Shown here: positions 39,801 to 52,500 of the stretch, one piece after another
Layout: each line of letters begins with the position of its first letter
How positions within the stretch are numbered: position 1 is the first letter of the stretch
Origin: Brugia malayi
Lineage: Eukaryota > Nematoda > Chromadorea > Rhabditida > Onchocercidae
NCBI RefSeq assembly: GCF_000002995.4
Contig: NW_025062479.1
Location: 17,666,721-17,730,720, forward strand
Direction: 5' to 3'
Length of the DNA: 64,000 nt
Notes under the pieces: model-generated
What the model was told of the DNA's origin: nothing
The model's database searches: none
The model's input: the letters and a program-made list of their open reading frames with translations, nothing else
Position numbers and translations under genes: made by a program

Positions 39801-42800
39801 AATAGTATAGAATTATGGTTAACAGACTTTTCTGTCTTATCAGTCATTATTTGTAAAGTGTTGGAATTATTAACGACAAAACAGTGAGGCCGAATTATCG
39901 AAAAGAATACAAACAAAGGAGTCCTGAAAATTATGAGTTGTATTTCAGCACTTCAACATTTTCCACACTCTTGTAGATTTGCGAACATCAATGAAACGCT
40001 TGAAAACCACAACAACAAAGAAAACGGAACACGAAAGTTTGAGAAATCTTACTATAAAGACTAAGTAAGTCAACGATGAAGCGGAAGCAATGATTAAGTA
40101 AGTTGAGGATAGGAAGCATTAAAATAAAAAGTAAAACCAATGCGGCATTTCAAAAATTCCTTCCAACTACAGATATGCATCTCTGAACAAAGCAAAATGT
40201 AGATAAGTGAATTCTCGTGCAATATGTTGAACGACGATGGATATTCTCGACAAGAAATGAAGTTCACCAATATATGCCTATATCTACTGACCTTAATTCA
40301 AATCACACTTTGAAACAATGAGCAAATGCCTGATTTCGTCGCACCATGAACTGCCATCCTGTCAACTTTCCAGCATTTCAATGCATAAAAAAGGCGGACA
40401 CAAAAACAATTTGTTTGTAGGGTGACGGCCTCAAAAAAGTACGGGAAGATGAATAGCATGAAAAAGAAAGAATGAAAAGTCTGTCTTCGACGGAAACCTG
40501 ATAACCCATTTCATATTGGCTTCGATTTCTGTATCAGGCAAGTTTTCATTTACAAGAGATGTACCAATCGTACAACTATTACTACTACCGTTACTAATTA
40601 CGATTACACTACTACTATACCGCTATATGACATGTGAAGAAGTTAACATCCTATAAATGAAATATCTTCGCATTCTTTCTTCATCGTACACCTTTTCCAG
40701 CCATTGAAGCATAAGTGGCAGAATTTTCGAGCAGGGATATATAGTAGATTTATTCTGGATATATAGCACTTATTACAAGAAATCATTGAACAACCAATAA
40801 ATATATTCCGAAATTGCTAAATGTCTTTTTTGAAGTTATAAAAGTTCCATTCATGAGGATTGTATGATTAATTTATTTATATCATTTGATAATTCATGGT
40901 AAATGAGCTACTTCATCTTTTTTAGTTAAAACTTATTCAAAATTGTTAATATTTTCAAATCATACGCTTGCAACTACGATGAAATGATTAAGATGGAAAC
41001 ATCAAGTTTAACATTTCACTTATCCTTTGATACTTTTTCATTCGTAAAAAATAAATTCTTTAAATGATAATTTGATAACATCTCCAAATCAATCTTAACA
41101 AGACCGCATCATCACAATTAACAATACCATTTATTAGTTAATCCACTAGCTTACTTTTAAATTTCACGATCGTAATAATTCTTAAAATCTTATTGCTGTG
41201 TCCCCGAATAATCGAAAGAGCTCTGATAAGAAATGCTTACCCTTCACATGTATAAATGCCGTAATGCAATCCTGATGATTTGTCGGAACAGATAGCACAC
41301 AATAATGGATCGTCGTCTAAATATTCAGTCATAAGCGCTGCGGTAAATTCGCCTGAACGACGCCCGTCTGTTCGTCCATTCCACGTGTACGTTGTTTCGG
41401 ATCCATTTGACTGAGCTGAAGAGTTATTCGATATTAGAAATAGACCTAAAAATTAATCTCGAATTCCAATCACAACTTACTAATCAATCAAGTTTATCAG
41501 CCACTCCTAATTTCTTCCACTTCTATTTTTCATTTCTGAATGCAAGCGGAAATATTTGCATAGAAAAATGAGGAGCAAATATTTGTGTTTTTGAGGGATG
41601 GAATGGTGAACCTTGTTCATACTAAGAAAATAAGACTTCTGAGTCATTGCTCTGAGACACTCAATAAAGTTAAATTTCTGACCAAAATTTAATTAAATGT
41701 ATTAATATTCCCTTAATGATTCAAAAGTGGTCATAAGTCAACATATCAAGAATACAACTCAGTCGTATAATATTAGAAAATATGAGTATCATAGAGAGAG
41801 AGTACCATCCTGCTGATATTCTTTGCTAGCCAAAATTTATCGCAAATGAAATTGTCTTCAAAAAAGTGTCATATAGAAGATATAAAAATTTTAAATTATC
41901 CATAATACTTTGTTTCTTGAAATATAAGTAATCAAAGTAAAGCTCTGCACATGTGATAGCAATGGACATTTTAGTTGGTGCAATGTAACCTGATGTCAAC
42001 GATGGACTGCTCATACTGGAGCTCATGATGGCCGTATTTGGTTCAACGCTGTAATGGCTCAACCAGGAGAATTTATCAGAGCCACGATCAGATCCAGTTG
42101 TTGTCGTTGTTATACGGTCCTTCTGTGACGTACTAGATTGCGACGTTCTTGAGCATGATGTCTCCACACTTTGAGGTGAATCAGGGCTTAAAATTTTTTC
42201 ATCTTTCATTTCCAAAGTTATTAACCACACAGTTGCAATATTGTAGTATACAAGAATTTCAGACTTAAGTACTTTGTGCAAATAACTTCGAAATTAAGTT
42301 AAAAATTGGATCTATAATTTAGACATTACCGCCTACTAATATTATTACTACAAATACCAGTGTTATAAGAATGAAATCACATATTAAGATTAGATTAACG
42401 ATTTCAAATTTACCTATTACAACTTGATTTCGCAGCATGCATCTGCTACAAATAATGCGTAATTATTAAAATTAGAAAGCAATCGAATAATCAATGATGC
42501 ATAAGAAAATGCTTAAAATATTTTTTAAATATGTACCAAAACTGCGTTTCTTCTTTTTTTTTTTAAATCATTGTAACTGATTCATTCATTTCAAAACCTT
42601 CCATTTTCAGCTTGAGATTTGAAATTTTCATCATACTTTTAATAAGTAAATACCAAAGTATTCATGAAATATTAAATTTTTTGGCAAATTTTAAAAATTT
42701 AAGTTTTGGAGATGATGAAAAACAGTCCTATCAGATGATATCAGAAAATCCGGATATAAAACCTTGTTCCAGTCGAAGTGCAGATGGTGCTTAGTTTACT

Positions 42801-43892
42801 AGTTTGCTCTTTTCTTTCAGTGCTTTTTTCCTTGCTGCCCTTTCAAAACAAGTTTTCATCTATTTAAAAATAGATTGAGTTGGGTAATCTAGAGATCAAA
42901 AGCATCATCGCAACAGTACAAGGACATATAGGACTCTTTCAGTTTACCAAGGTCATCTTCCTCACTCCTTCCTCGGGAATAAATTATCTATTTCGACTTT
43001 TTCAAATTAACTCAGTTATTATTCATGATACCTATCCATTACAAGCTTTTACAACAAATATTATCTTTTAGACAAGCATAGAAAGGCAAGTATCAAGAAC
43101 TAGAATTTTAGATTCTCTTAGTAGATTTTCTGAATTCAGATTAGGAAGAAGACGTTAACTGTCAATAAATTATTGAATCAGCTCATTACCAACAGATTTT
43201 TCTCATTTTTCGTGTACCGAGAAGTTGGAGAATAGCAGTATGCCAAGAAAATCGGACTTTCTCGATAGAATATTTAAAGATCTTTTTTTCGGTGAGAATA
43301 TTAAAATTGACTTTGTGAACAAAACTGAGAGGAAAACGAAAAATTTCCTACAAATTTAGAAAAGTCAATAATTCAAGTTATATATCACTGACCTGCATTG
43401 CTCTTTCCGATTCGTTTTACTCGTCTCTCGATTCCAACCGATTCTATTTCTTACAGCAGTAGGAGGAACCGAGTTACTGATTAAAGCTGTACTCGGAGAC
43501 AGCGAATTTGAACTGGGAAGAAAGGATGGCTGGGTGATCTGTGCTAACTGGTGTAGGTCAAAGCCATGACCCATGTGTGTTAAGTAATAGCTATACAGGG
43601 TAAACGGATCGGTAGCTGCTGCATGTGAGTAAGGTCTGAAATACTCAAAACAACATAAATTCACAATAAAAGAAAAAATAATTAGACATACTAATAGTAT
43701 CAAAAAAATCAGAGTGTTTTAATATTTTTCAAATCTTCCAAAAGACAGCATATTTAATCATAAATCTGATAACTGCTAATCAGATACTTACTTGATAGGT
43801 TGAGGATGTACAATAATAGGATGAGTTACTCTGGCAGACGTGGACGAGGTGATAACAGGAGATCGGAACGCTGATGTCTGCTCCGTACTCAT
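33806..43892 (-). CDS. nhr-91: Nuclear hormone receptor, NR6A group (GCNF / NHR-91-like)
   Basis: DNA-binding transcription factor. Eleven coding exons in phase: 43892-43792,43635-43393, 42186-41990, 41415-41241, 38233-38082, 37939-37536, 35902-35669, 35577-35387, 35160-35033, 34409-34262 and 34010-33806, giving 725 residues. A Ser/Thr-rich N-terminal region precedes the DNA-binding domain at about 220-285: [19 protein letters not shown]-box CEGCKG, then [17 protein letters not shown] and [11 protein letters not shown]. The C-terminal extension [14 protein letters not shown] with [12 protein letters not shown] is the hallmark of NR6A/DHR4-type receptors. The ligand-binding domain begins near 440 ([20 protein letters not shown]) and includes [16 protein letters not shown] and [11 protein letters not shown]. 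The C-terminus is acidic, with no clear AF-2 helix. The frame stays open upstream of the ATG to an acceptor at 43956, so more N-terminal sequence is possible. Confidence 0.9.
36904..36925. repeat. Poly-A tract in a receptor intron
   Basis: Run of about 22 A on the plus strand within the 1.6-kb intron of the nuclear receptor gene between the hinge exon (37939-37536) and the first ligand-binding-domain exon (35902-35669). Confidence 0.85.
38741..39030. repeat. Diverged direct repeat of about 110 bp in the large receptor intron
   Basis: About 38,741-38,850 and 38,909-39,020 share ordered blocks: TCTAAGTGTTG, CTAAA.GA.TA.CTAAAT, ATGATAA, and CACCATTTCTATATTTTG followed by TTGAATGTAT. By eye they are about 75% alike with indels. 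They lie in the 3-kb intron that splits the two zinc fingers. Confidence 0.6.
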
Positions 43893-43955
43893 GATTTCAT
43901 CAACGGATCTATTCTTATTTCTCCCTTCTTCTTCCCTGACCACTTTATTCTTGAC

Positions 43956-46900
43956 CTGTAATTTAAGTAGTTAAATTTGGACATCACTCGCTATAATTTT
44001 TATTGAAACTTAGTTCTTTCTTCAAATGGAAAGAAAAGGAGATGAATATCAAAAGGACACGTTTAGCAGAATAATCAGTATTTCGACCATTTTTTTTTCT
44101 AACAATACACTCGTCAAACCAAAAAATATTCCTTGCTTTGCCACTTGGATCATTTGCCGGAAAACACTGTGCAGCCGATTTTCATTGAAAAATATAACAA
44201 TCGAATATCCAAGACATCAAAATTTTGACGAATAATGCGTCATTAAAAGAATAGTGCATCGTCACGAAGCTTAATTTGGTACAATCAGAAAAAAAACCTA
44301 GTTTATTCTTAAATTCAATAATTGTATCATATGACAAGACTCACAAACAAAGAATTAAAATAAAAGTCGTTTTTAGTACTAATGTTAAAAAAGAAGGATG
44401 AAAAACGTAGAAAGATGAAGGAAACTGAATATGGAAAAGTTATATTTAGAGGCACTTTTGTTGTCACTTCGGACTATCAAGAATTCTCTCAACTGTTTTT
44501 ACTAGGTGGTTCGAATTTCCTACTGGAAACTTTTCTGAGAGAGATTCCAATCCGAGTTTTCAGAACTATTAATTCATTCCAGCTATTAATTCAATATTAA
44601 TTCCAGTATCAGTTTTGCAAAGACTTTGTTATCATCAACACTCTATGCAGAATAAACAAACACATTTAAATTGTTCGACTCGAGAACAAAAAGAAGGAAT
44701 ATACCGCACAGATTTAACATTAAAACTTTTTGCAGGAATTTTGAATTTTACGAAAAACATCTATAAACAATGGAATGGCAATAATGGCATTCCAATGTAT
44801 TTGTTAATCAAGAAATTTTAATTTTACAGTTAGAACTCTTCAACCCGGAAAGTTTGTTTTTTCTAATTGAACTTGTCGGTAGTTATATATGTATATCAAT
44901 TCATCTTTTGTTTAGAACAAAAATAATGAGACAAAGAAAATCGGACAAGATTTTAAAGTTATGAAGTTTTGGATAGAGTTATGAAACGTTGAATTTTGGC
45001 AAAATTTATAAGTGATTGGAAGCATACTTTAGAGCGATGATAAAAGTGAACGGATGCAATACTTCTAAACATATAAGAAAGGTTTGGGGTCACATGTGCA
45101 AAGATGAACGCTCTGGCCGAATTTCCCAAGAAAAAAAAGAAATTTTGTCAGTGACGGTGCGCATATAATTTTGTGGTCTGACACAATCTGGGGGCGGTCG
45201 TTTGATCCAAGGGGAGGAAAGGGAGGGGAAGTAGGCATCTGGAGGGGTATCGTGATGAGACAGGTGGAGTTGTCTATTGTTGTCACCATCATCAGTAAGG
45301 GTCGATCGTGGCTGGCTGGACCTTCCGAGGACAATGGCAGGGAAGATATGTAGGCCGACCGTGAGATGGCGCAATCGGGCTCAAAGGATAGGAAGGTGGT
45401 ATTAAGGTAGGGGAGGTCAGAAGGGTGTGCAAAATGAGGTGCGTAACATCGATTTAGGGAAGGGATGGAGGTATGCGTGGAGCCCCGCTACGATCGTGGA
45501 AATTGGGTGACCAACATATTGCGAGACCCCTCTTTTTGTTTCCACCTCGCTCATACCGTATCAGTTCTTAATAAATCTTGTGTTGTGAAACACGGCACAG
45601 CTCTTAATTAAAAATTGCTATGGGACTGAGAATGTGTAAAGAAATAACACCTCGTCCACAACGTACGTGTCTTGATGGTGCTAGGCCTTGAAAAGTATTG
45701 AGAGGAAAGAAAGGATAAAAAAGGTTACGTCACTTCTACCAATGCGACAACACAGTTTAGGAAGTGATCCTTCAAAGGATAGTTCAAGAAGTCATCTATT
45801 TCAACTAGAGATAACGAAGAGATTAGATCAGATCGAATCACCGACTCATTCAGTGACAAAATGAAGGTAATGGATCAAATGTTGCGTCTGAGAGTGTGAA
45901 TAAAAATTCAATTGCATGTGCGAAAAAATTGAGGTCGTACACACATATTTATTTGATTATATAATCAGCAGAAGATAACAACTGTCGACCTCGACCAGTC
46001 CCATAGACCTATTACCTTTACAGTCACGACTTCTCCCAATCTGCTGACCAGCGGTCATCCTTTGCCTGACAACAAGTGGACGTCTTTGGAAATATGCATA
46101 TAGACCTTATTAAAGAGGTTAGCAAAATTCGATGCGCAACCCATTTCGAAAAATAGATACCCTGCAATTGTTGCGCCCATGAAGATGTAGGGCGATAATG
46201 TAATGCTCGAAAGTGGGTCGGGTCAGGTAGTGTCGTGCCCCTGTGGAAGGCACCGTGGACGACCTACTTATTCACCATCTCATCCATAACTGGGAAGAGG
46301 TGAATCCTTTTGGGGTTATATGGAATGCAAATTCTTATCTCTACACTTTTTGCTTGCAATCTTTTGTCGTGAAGACAACAATCTGTTCCCGCTGAAATAA
46401 CAATCAAATGTCTAAATTAGATTCCATATGAAATAAAACAATTGAAATAAACTTCCGCATATAAAAATAAACAAGCAATAGAAAAGAGGAGCTCATTTCA
46501 ATCTACTTCAACTGTTTCGCCAAAGCTATTACGACAAGATACATATAGTTTTTCACAATCCTTCTTCAAAAAATAGGATAGTATAGATAAGGCGTAAAAT
46601 GCAGGGTACCATGTTTACCTAAGCAATTAGTGGATATCTTTTAGGAGAGAAAAAAGTGTGAATAAGTAAGTCAATGGAAGCAATAATTTTTCTCGTTCAA
46701 TTTATTACGACTTCAAGAAGTAATAAATATTTTTTTTTAAAAATTACGTAGTCAAACTTTTTTGATGCTTCATTTTCCGTCAAATTTACAAGAAGTTTGC
46801 TGAGAAAATGCTTCTAAAATAAAACATTGATTTGAAACAAATTTTGAAGGATTTCAAGCAATATTACAATAGCTTATGAAAGTTTAAATTGATTAAATAT

Positions 46901-49590
46901 CAGTACACTTTCTGTCAGAAAAACGAAGGAACAGACAGAGGAGAGAGAGAGAGGGAGAAAATAAAAAAAAACAAAAAATACTTTGATGAGATAATCCTCC
47001 TGTAGAAGCGTGAAAATTGACTAAACAAGGAGCAGTTTAGGGATCAGTGATGAAAATGATAAAGTTGAAAAGAGCGGAAATCGTGAGGAGAAAACACACG
47101 GAAAGTGAGCAGGAAAGGCGATTCCGAAAAGTGGAGATGATTGTTATCCAGAAGACTGGACGTACATGACGGATGCATCCACATTCATAGAAGTGATGTT
47201 GACCGACCTCCATGTAACCTCATTTCCACGAAAGTACTAATCCTGATTGCTGTTCGCCACTGCTACTATACGACTATCACCATTATGAGTGTAGTGGTAC
47301 GGTTATAAGATTAAAATTGAAAAAGAAATGACATATGCCAACAGATGGCTTCAATCATTAACTGGTCTTAGCAGGTGATGATATAAGTAAAATTAGTTTA
47401 CTCCAATAAATCTACTTGAACAAAGTTAGAAGGATTACTTGAGAACCTTTCAAAATGCAGCAATTTGTGAAATAAATAATCCTAAGGTTACAGTGATCAC
47501 TTCTACTTAAATATTACTATACCAATACTGAACTCTGATATTTCTAGTTTAGGGTGAACCTCAATCGACTTCGAGTAATATAGTATCAGTAAAAGAAATA
47601 GCTTTGTTTCAATGTTCCTCGCAAAGACTAACACTGTGTAAATTGTTCTAAATATATCAAATAGTCTTTTTTTCCATTTGTATTCAAAAAAGTGTCATTG
47701 TGTGATATAAAAACAATCATTGGATTAGAAGATCCGATTTTAGAAACAGGACAATCAATGGTTGAAATTGGTCAGAAGGACGAGTGGACTTCGGACAATT
47801 ATGCTTCTTTTACGATTCTCGATTACCTTTTTAGTAAAAATCAATTTCTCATAGAAATTTTTTATGAATCTGGAATAAGTTGGCGATTTACAAATAGTAG
47901 TCATTCAATTTTCTGATATTCTTCAAATGAGGACAGCATATTCTGAATAGCAACATTTGCAGGTTCGACTTGATCAGAAAACGATATTTCGCAAGTTGCA
48001 CCACTATAAGAGACCATGTACAGCTTTTCCTTAAAATTTTATTCATCGATACCACTGTTCCTAGATTAACTTTTTTTTAAAAAAAAGACACATAAAGCAA
48101 TATTTTACGATTGTTTATAAACTTTTAAGAGTTCCGAATGAAAATTAGCTAAAAAACTTGACTAAATTTTGGCTGAAGTAAACAATGACCAAAATTTAGC
48201 TGAATGTTTATTGAGCTACCAGAATTGTTTTGAAAAAAGAAAAAAAACATTGTTCCAAAAGATTTCTTATTTTTGAACATTATCTTAAGGTACAAGATTT
48301 CGGGTATAATTTTAAAAACTAAATATAAATTGGAATTTCATTAAAAAGAGAAAAAGGAAGGAAAAAGGGAGTGAGAAGGAAGAGTGGAGAAGATACTTTC
48401 CCTTGTGTTAGTAAATTTTCCCGACATGGGATATTATTTAATGTCAAAAGGTTACAAAAGATGTCGCGACCCCTGTCTCCATTGTCATCTGGTATGTCAA
48501 AGTCGTGCGCACAAATCACCAATACTTGGTCATCAGTGATGATTGCAAAAGGAAGGGTTATCCAGGTCAGTGGGCTACTGACGCATTTTACAAATACTTT
48601 TTTTCATCTCATCATTATTCTTCAAACAGTATCCTTAAGACCATGTGAAACTTCATATGAAGTATATACCAAACTGTTTACTCTTCGATTGTTTGCAGTA
48701 AACGGAATCCATCTATGCCTTTTAAAAATGAAAATTAGACGAGTGATGTTGTACAGTAACAATTCTTCAAATCAATTAAACACTGGTTAGGACTGCATTC
48801 ACTTATCCCTCAAGTAATCCCAAACTTTCCTCAGTTGAAATTGGATTTTAAATCAAATCAAAAAAGTCTGCTATGTATAAAAAAGTTATAATTTATTACG
48901 GATGTGACGCTCGTACATTTCTTTGCATCAACACCTTATATTCTGTGAAGAAAATTTGAATCTTTTCGGTACTTGAAAATTGCTAATTTCTGCAAATGTA
49001 GTAAATTCAGGTCATACGCATGAAGTTGAGAGAACAATTTATATATCATTTATTAAAATATTACATTTAAAGAAAAATTAGGCGAGATTTGTAGTCAAAT
49101 ATGTGGTGGTGCGGAGCTCAAAAAATATTTACGTTTTGGATAATCAAAATATCCATGTTTATGAAGTACCAGCATATTATTCTTAACCATATATTTAATC
49201 TGACATAGCTATTCAACTCCGTAATAACGAATCAATACCGGATTATGAGAACACTGCAAGAAGCTTGACAAAGATAATGAAGTTTAACTAATTTTCTTAT
49301 TGAAGTTAAAAATAGTTTCAATAAATTAGAAAAATGTTAAGTGAAGTTGTCGATTAAAAATTACGCATTATCTTAGCGATAAGTATGACATTTGATCTAG
49401 AGTCGAAACCAAGAAAAGATAAAACAAAAAAGGACGAGAATTTTTAGTATTTATATTTACATGACAAGATATTTTGAAAAAGACAATCATCAGTATCATA
49501 AGTGATCTTCAACCAGGTATGCTACCGTATATTTTTATTCTACTTTTGTAGATAAATCTGATGCTATGTGTCAAATCAACAGCTGACCTT
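43956..49590. other. Long intergenic region upstream of the receptor, no clear gene
   Basis: Probably holds the promoter and any non-coding 5' exon of the nuclear receptor gene. Two patches stand out by base content: about 45,060-45,560 (G-rich on the plus strand, with purine runs such as GGGGAGGAAAGGGAGGGG) and about 45,990-46,330. A GA-rich run lies at about 46,933-46,958. At 48,371-48,570 both strands are open, but neither reading could be tied to other exons. The AATAAA for the neighbouring phosphatase-like gene is on the minus strand at 49534-49539. Confidence 0.45.
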
Positions 49591-52500
49591 TCATGAGACA
49601 AACCATAAAGTGACCAGCAAATGTATCACAATATTATATAAAGAAATAGTAAAAGGAGCCGAGGAAGTGGTACGATTATCAGTCAATGTGTCACCATTAT
49701 TACTGTCAGCGACAGTCCTTTGCAATGGCATTTTACTACCACTTCCCGTTGCTACACACTGTGTTATTTTTTCTCCGCAAGCTTCTTCCCAGTTCGCAAT
49801 TGCTTTATTTTTGACAAGTTGGTAGAATAATTCGAACGGTATCCAATGATTTGAATCGCTCAACTCTTTCAGTTCTTTGAGGTATTTGGCCTGATTGCAA
49901 ATTAAATTAAATCTCAAGAATTTCAAAGCAATTTAAGTATTTCAAACCAAGAAAACTGGAATTCTACGAGAATCTCTTCAACTTTACAGTTTTGTTGATC
50001 ATAATGTATGGGGAGAAACGTCATCATTTGAGAGGAAGCATGGAACTGGATGAGGACAAATTTTGCAGAAGAGCACATTAGAATTCAACTATTAAAGCAA
50101 ATTATCTTAGAGAAAAGTAAGTTATAAACTGTAACTAGAAAACGATTCTTCTGCCTTAGTGATAACCAGGTTAGACTAAATGTAATACGGTACAATAGTA
50201 ATAACCTCAATGTTACCTGTCGAATAATATGTCTATCAATAGTTGATGCTTCATGAAACAGCAATCTAATGGATTTATTCGGTTTGTCGCGATATTCCAA
50301 CAAGAAACCGGCTGTTGTTTCAAGATAAGTTTGGTTGATTCTCAATAACTTCATCACCGATAGCGTCACTTCCAGATGCTATAAGCAGATTTTAACTTAA
50401 TATACCAGAAATGAGTTCAAGAAAAGTGGTATATGTAATTTATGCATACGTAGTTCCGGTTCCTTCTCAATTTTTTCTATCATTCTCTGCCAAAAAATAT
50501 TACCAACTTTCATCTTCATTGTGTTCATTACTGTTTTTACTCCTTTCCATTTCTTCCCTTTTACATTAGATCAGTAAACTTATAATTCTTTGCTATCTTT
50601 CTAACCTTATACTATTCTAATCTTTGTATATATTTGAATTTCGGTAGAAAATTAATTTCAAAAATTTTCATTACCTCCTAATCCATTAATGAAATCACCC
50701 TGTAATATCACTGACCAACTACCTCTACTGAAATTCACTGCTTCTTCGGCCATGCATTATCATTCTTTTGTAAGTATTAGCATAATTGAATGCTATGGCT
50801 ACTTCAACTTTGGGATAGATATATTTAGGTTGGTGCAAAAGTATTACTCTCCTTATATAAATACTTGCTAATATTGCAATATATCCTTCAACAAATATGG
50901 CTGGGTTGGATTATACATTTTAAAGCGTTCCATTACTACTATTATTCGATGTTTAATATCTGATATAGCGATGTTTGACCCTAATTCGAACGATTTTCAT
51001 ATCTTAGTTCAAGACAGATCATAAGGGTAAAGTAATATTAATAAAGTATTTGATTTAATAGGCTTTACAGTGTGATTCAAAAAAAAAAAAATTGATGAGG
51101 CCTATAAGATAAAGAATATATAAATAGAGCAGTCTTATGCGCCAACTGATAGTCACAAAAATCGTTGTTTTGAAATGTCGCACTGTCGTTTTCTCTCATT
51201 CTACATTACAACAACAGATCATTTGACGGTTCGATTGTCTTATATAACGATAACGAATGACATATGACAAAAGGCAACGAAACCTAAGTGGGACTCTAGA
51301 AAAAGGCGTTTCCCTAAATCGAACTTGCACTGAAAATTAAATGTCACATCAGCATTGGTTCCCTGTCGGAGTTTTGTACAACAGCTTTTTTGAGTTTTGC
51401 CAAAAATATTACATCTGAGAAATGTATCCAACATGTAAATCGATGAGATGCTCGAAAATTGCAAATATCTCCAGCCGGGCTGATAGAATGCGCGCATTTC
51501 TTCTCTACGATATCGCCCAACCATATGTCACTATTAACGTCTCAAAAGCTGACGAATTGAGCTATAAAGATTCGCCGTCTCTTCCTTCATCTTTTATCTG
51601 TCTTTCATCAACACGCTATTAATTCTTTCATTACTTCAACAAATTTTTACAAAAAATAATCACTATATTTTGACCAATAAAAATATATTTAAGTCCGGTT
51701 AATAACTCTCGCTACAAAACTCATTTCTGTCTTTTTCACTATTTCTCTCACCTTTCTCTTCTCTTTCTCTTGATAATTTTTTGCCAAACTAAAGAAATAG
51801 CGTATTTTCGAGTTTGGTAAGAAGGGAACCGGAATAAATTTGAATGAACATCTAAAAGGTTACTGCTTCAATTCAATTTTTGGTCACTTATCCGTCATAA
51901 GAACTTACCGAAACATAACCAATAAATTTCCGAGTTTGCTGTCCATCAACAGCATTACGGAGAGCAGTCAAAATATGGTTGAGCCAGATGCCACCCATAA
52001 TATCGCGACAAGGTTCGTAATTGACGCAAGTAAGTGGATGCTTCTCTAGCAACGTCATTATGGCTTCTTTCAGCGACTGCTTGTCAAATTCTTCCAAAGT
52101 GGGCTTTTCAATCCATCCCGGTAAGCTCGTGTTGTATAAGTTCTATAACCAAGTTCAACAGAAAAGATCATTAAGTAATCCAGCTCCAAGTAATAACATG
52201 AAGCTTCTTCGAGTCAATCTTTCCAAATTGAGATTTCGTAATGAAGTAAAAGTTCAGAAATCCAAAATTCGAGCAATATTCTGAATTTTGTGGAAAATTT
52301 TTAGACTGAAATGACAGTTCTGAAAATCAATTCATAAAAAAAACTTTAAATTCGGTAAGAAGAAAATATATGAATTTCAAGATGTAATAGTAAAGAAATA
52401 GCATTAGTATGGAAATATTATATATACCATATAAAAAAAATTCACGGTAAAAATTTGTAAATTAAAGAAAGAATAGACCATTTTAACGATATTATCGGCC

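Noticed and set aside
45960..46330. Possible tRNA or small RNA gene in the GC-richer patch
   Set aside because: No cloverleaf with a TTC-loop and A/B-box spacing could be drawn on either strand.
47692..47916. 74-codon plus-strand frame (SLCDIKTIIGLEDPILE...)
   Set aside because: Looks somewhat protein-like but has no ATG, no convincing acceptor and no neighbours in phase, so it was not called.
51240..51524. 94-codon minus-strand open frame between phosphatase-homologue exons 5 and 6
   Set aside because: Exons 5 and 6 join directly in phase 0 and keep the family alignment; this frame has no matching acceptor phase and no similarity.
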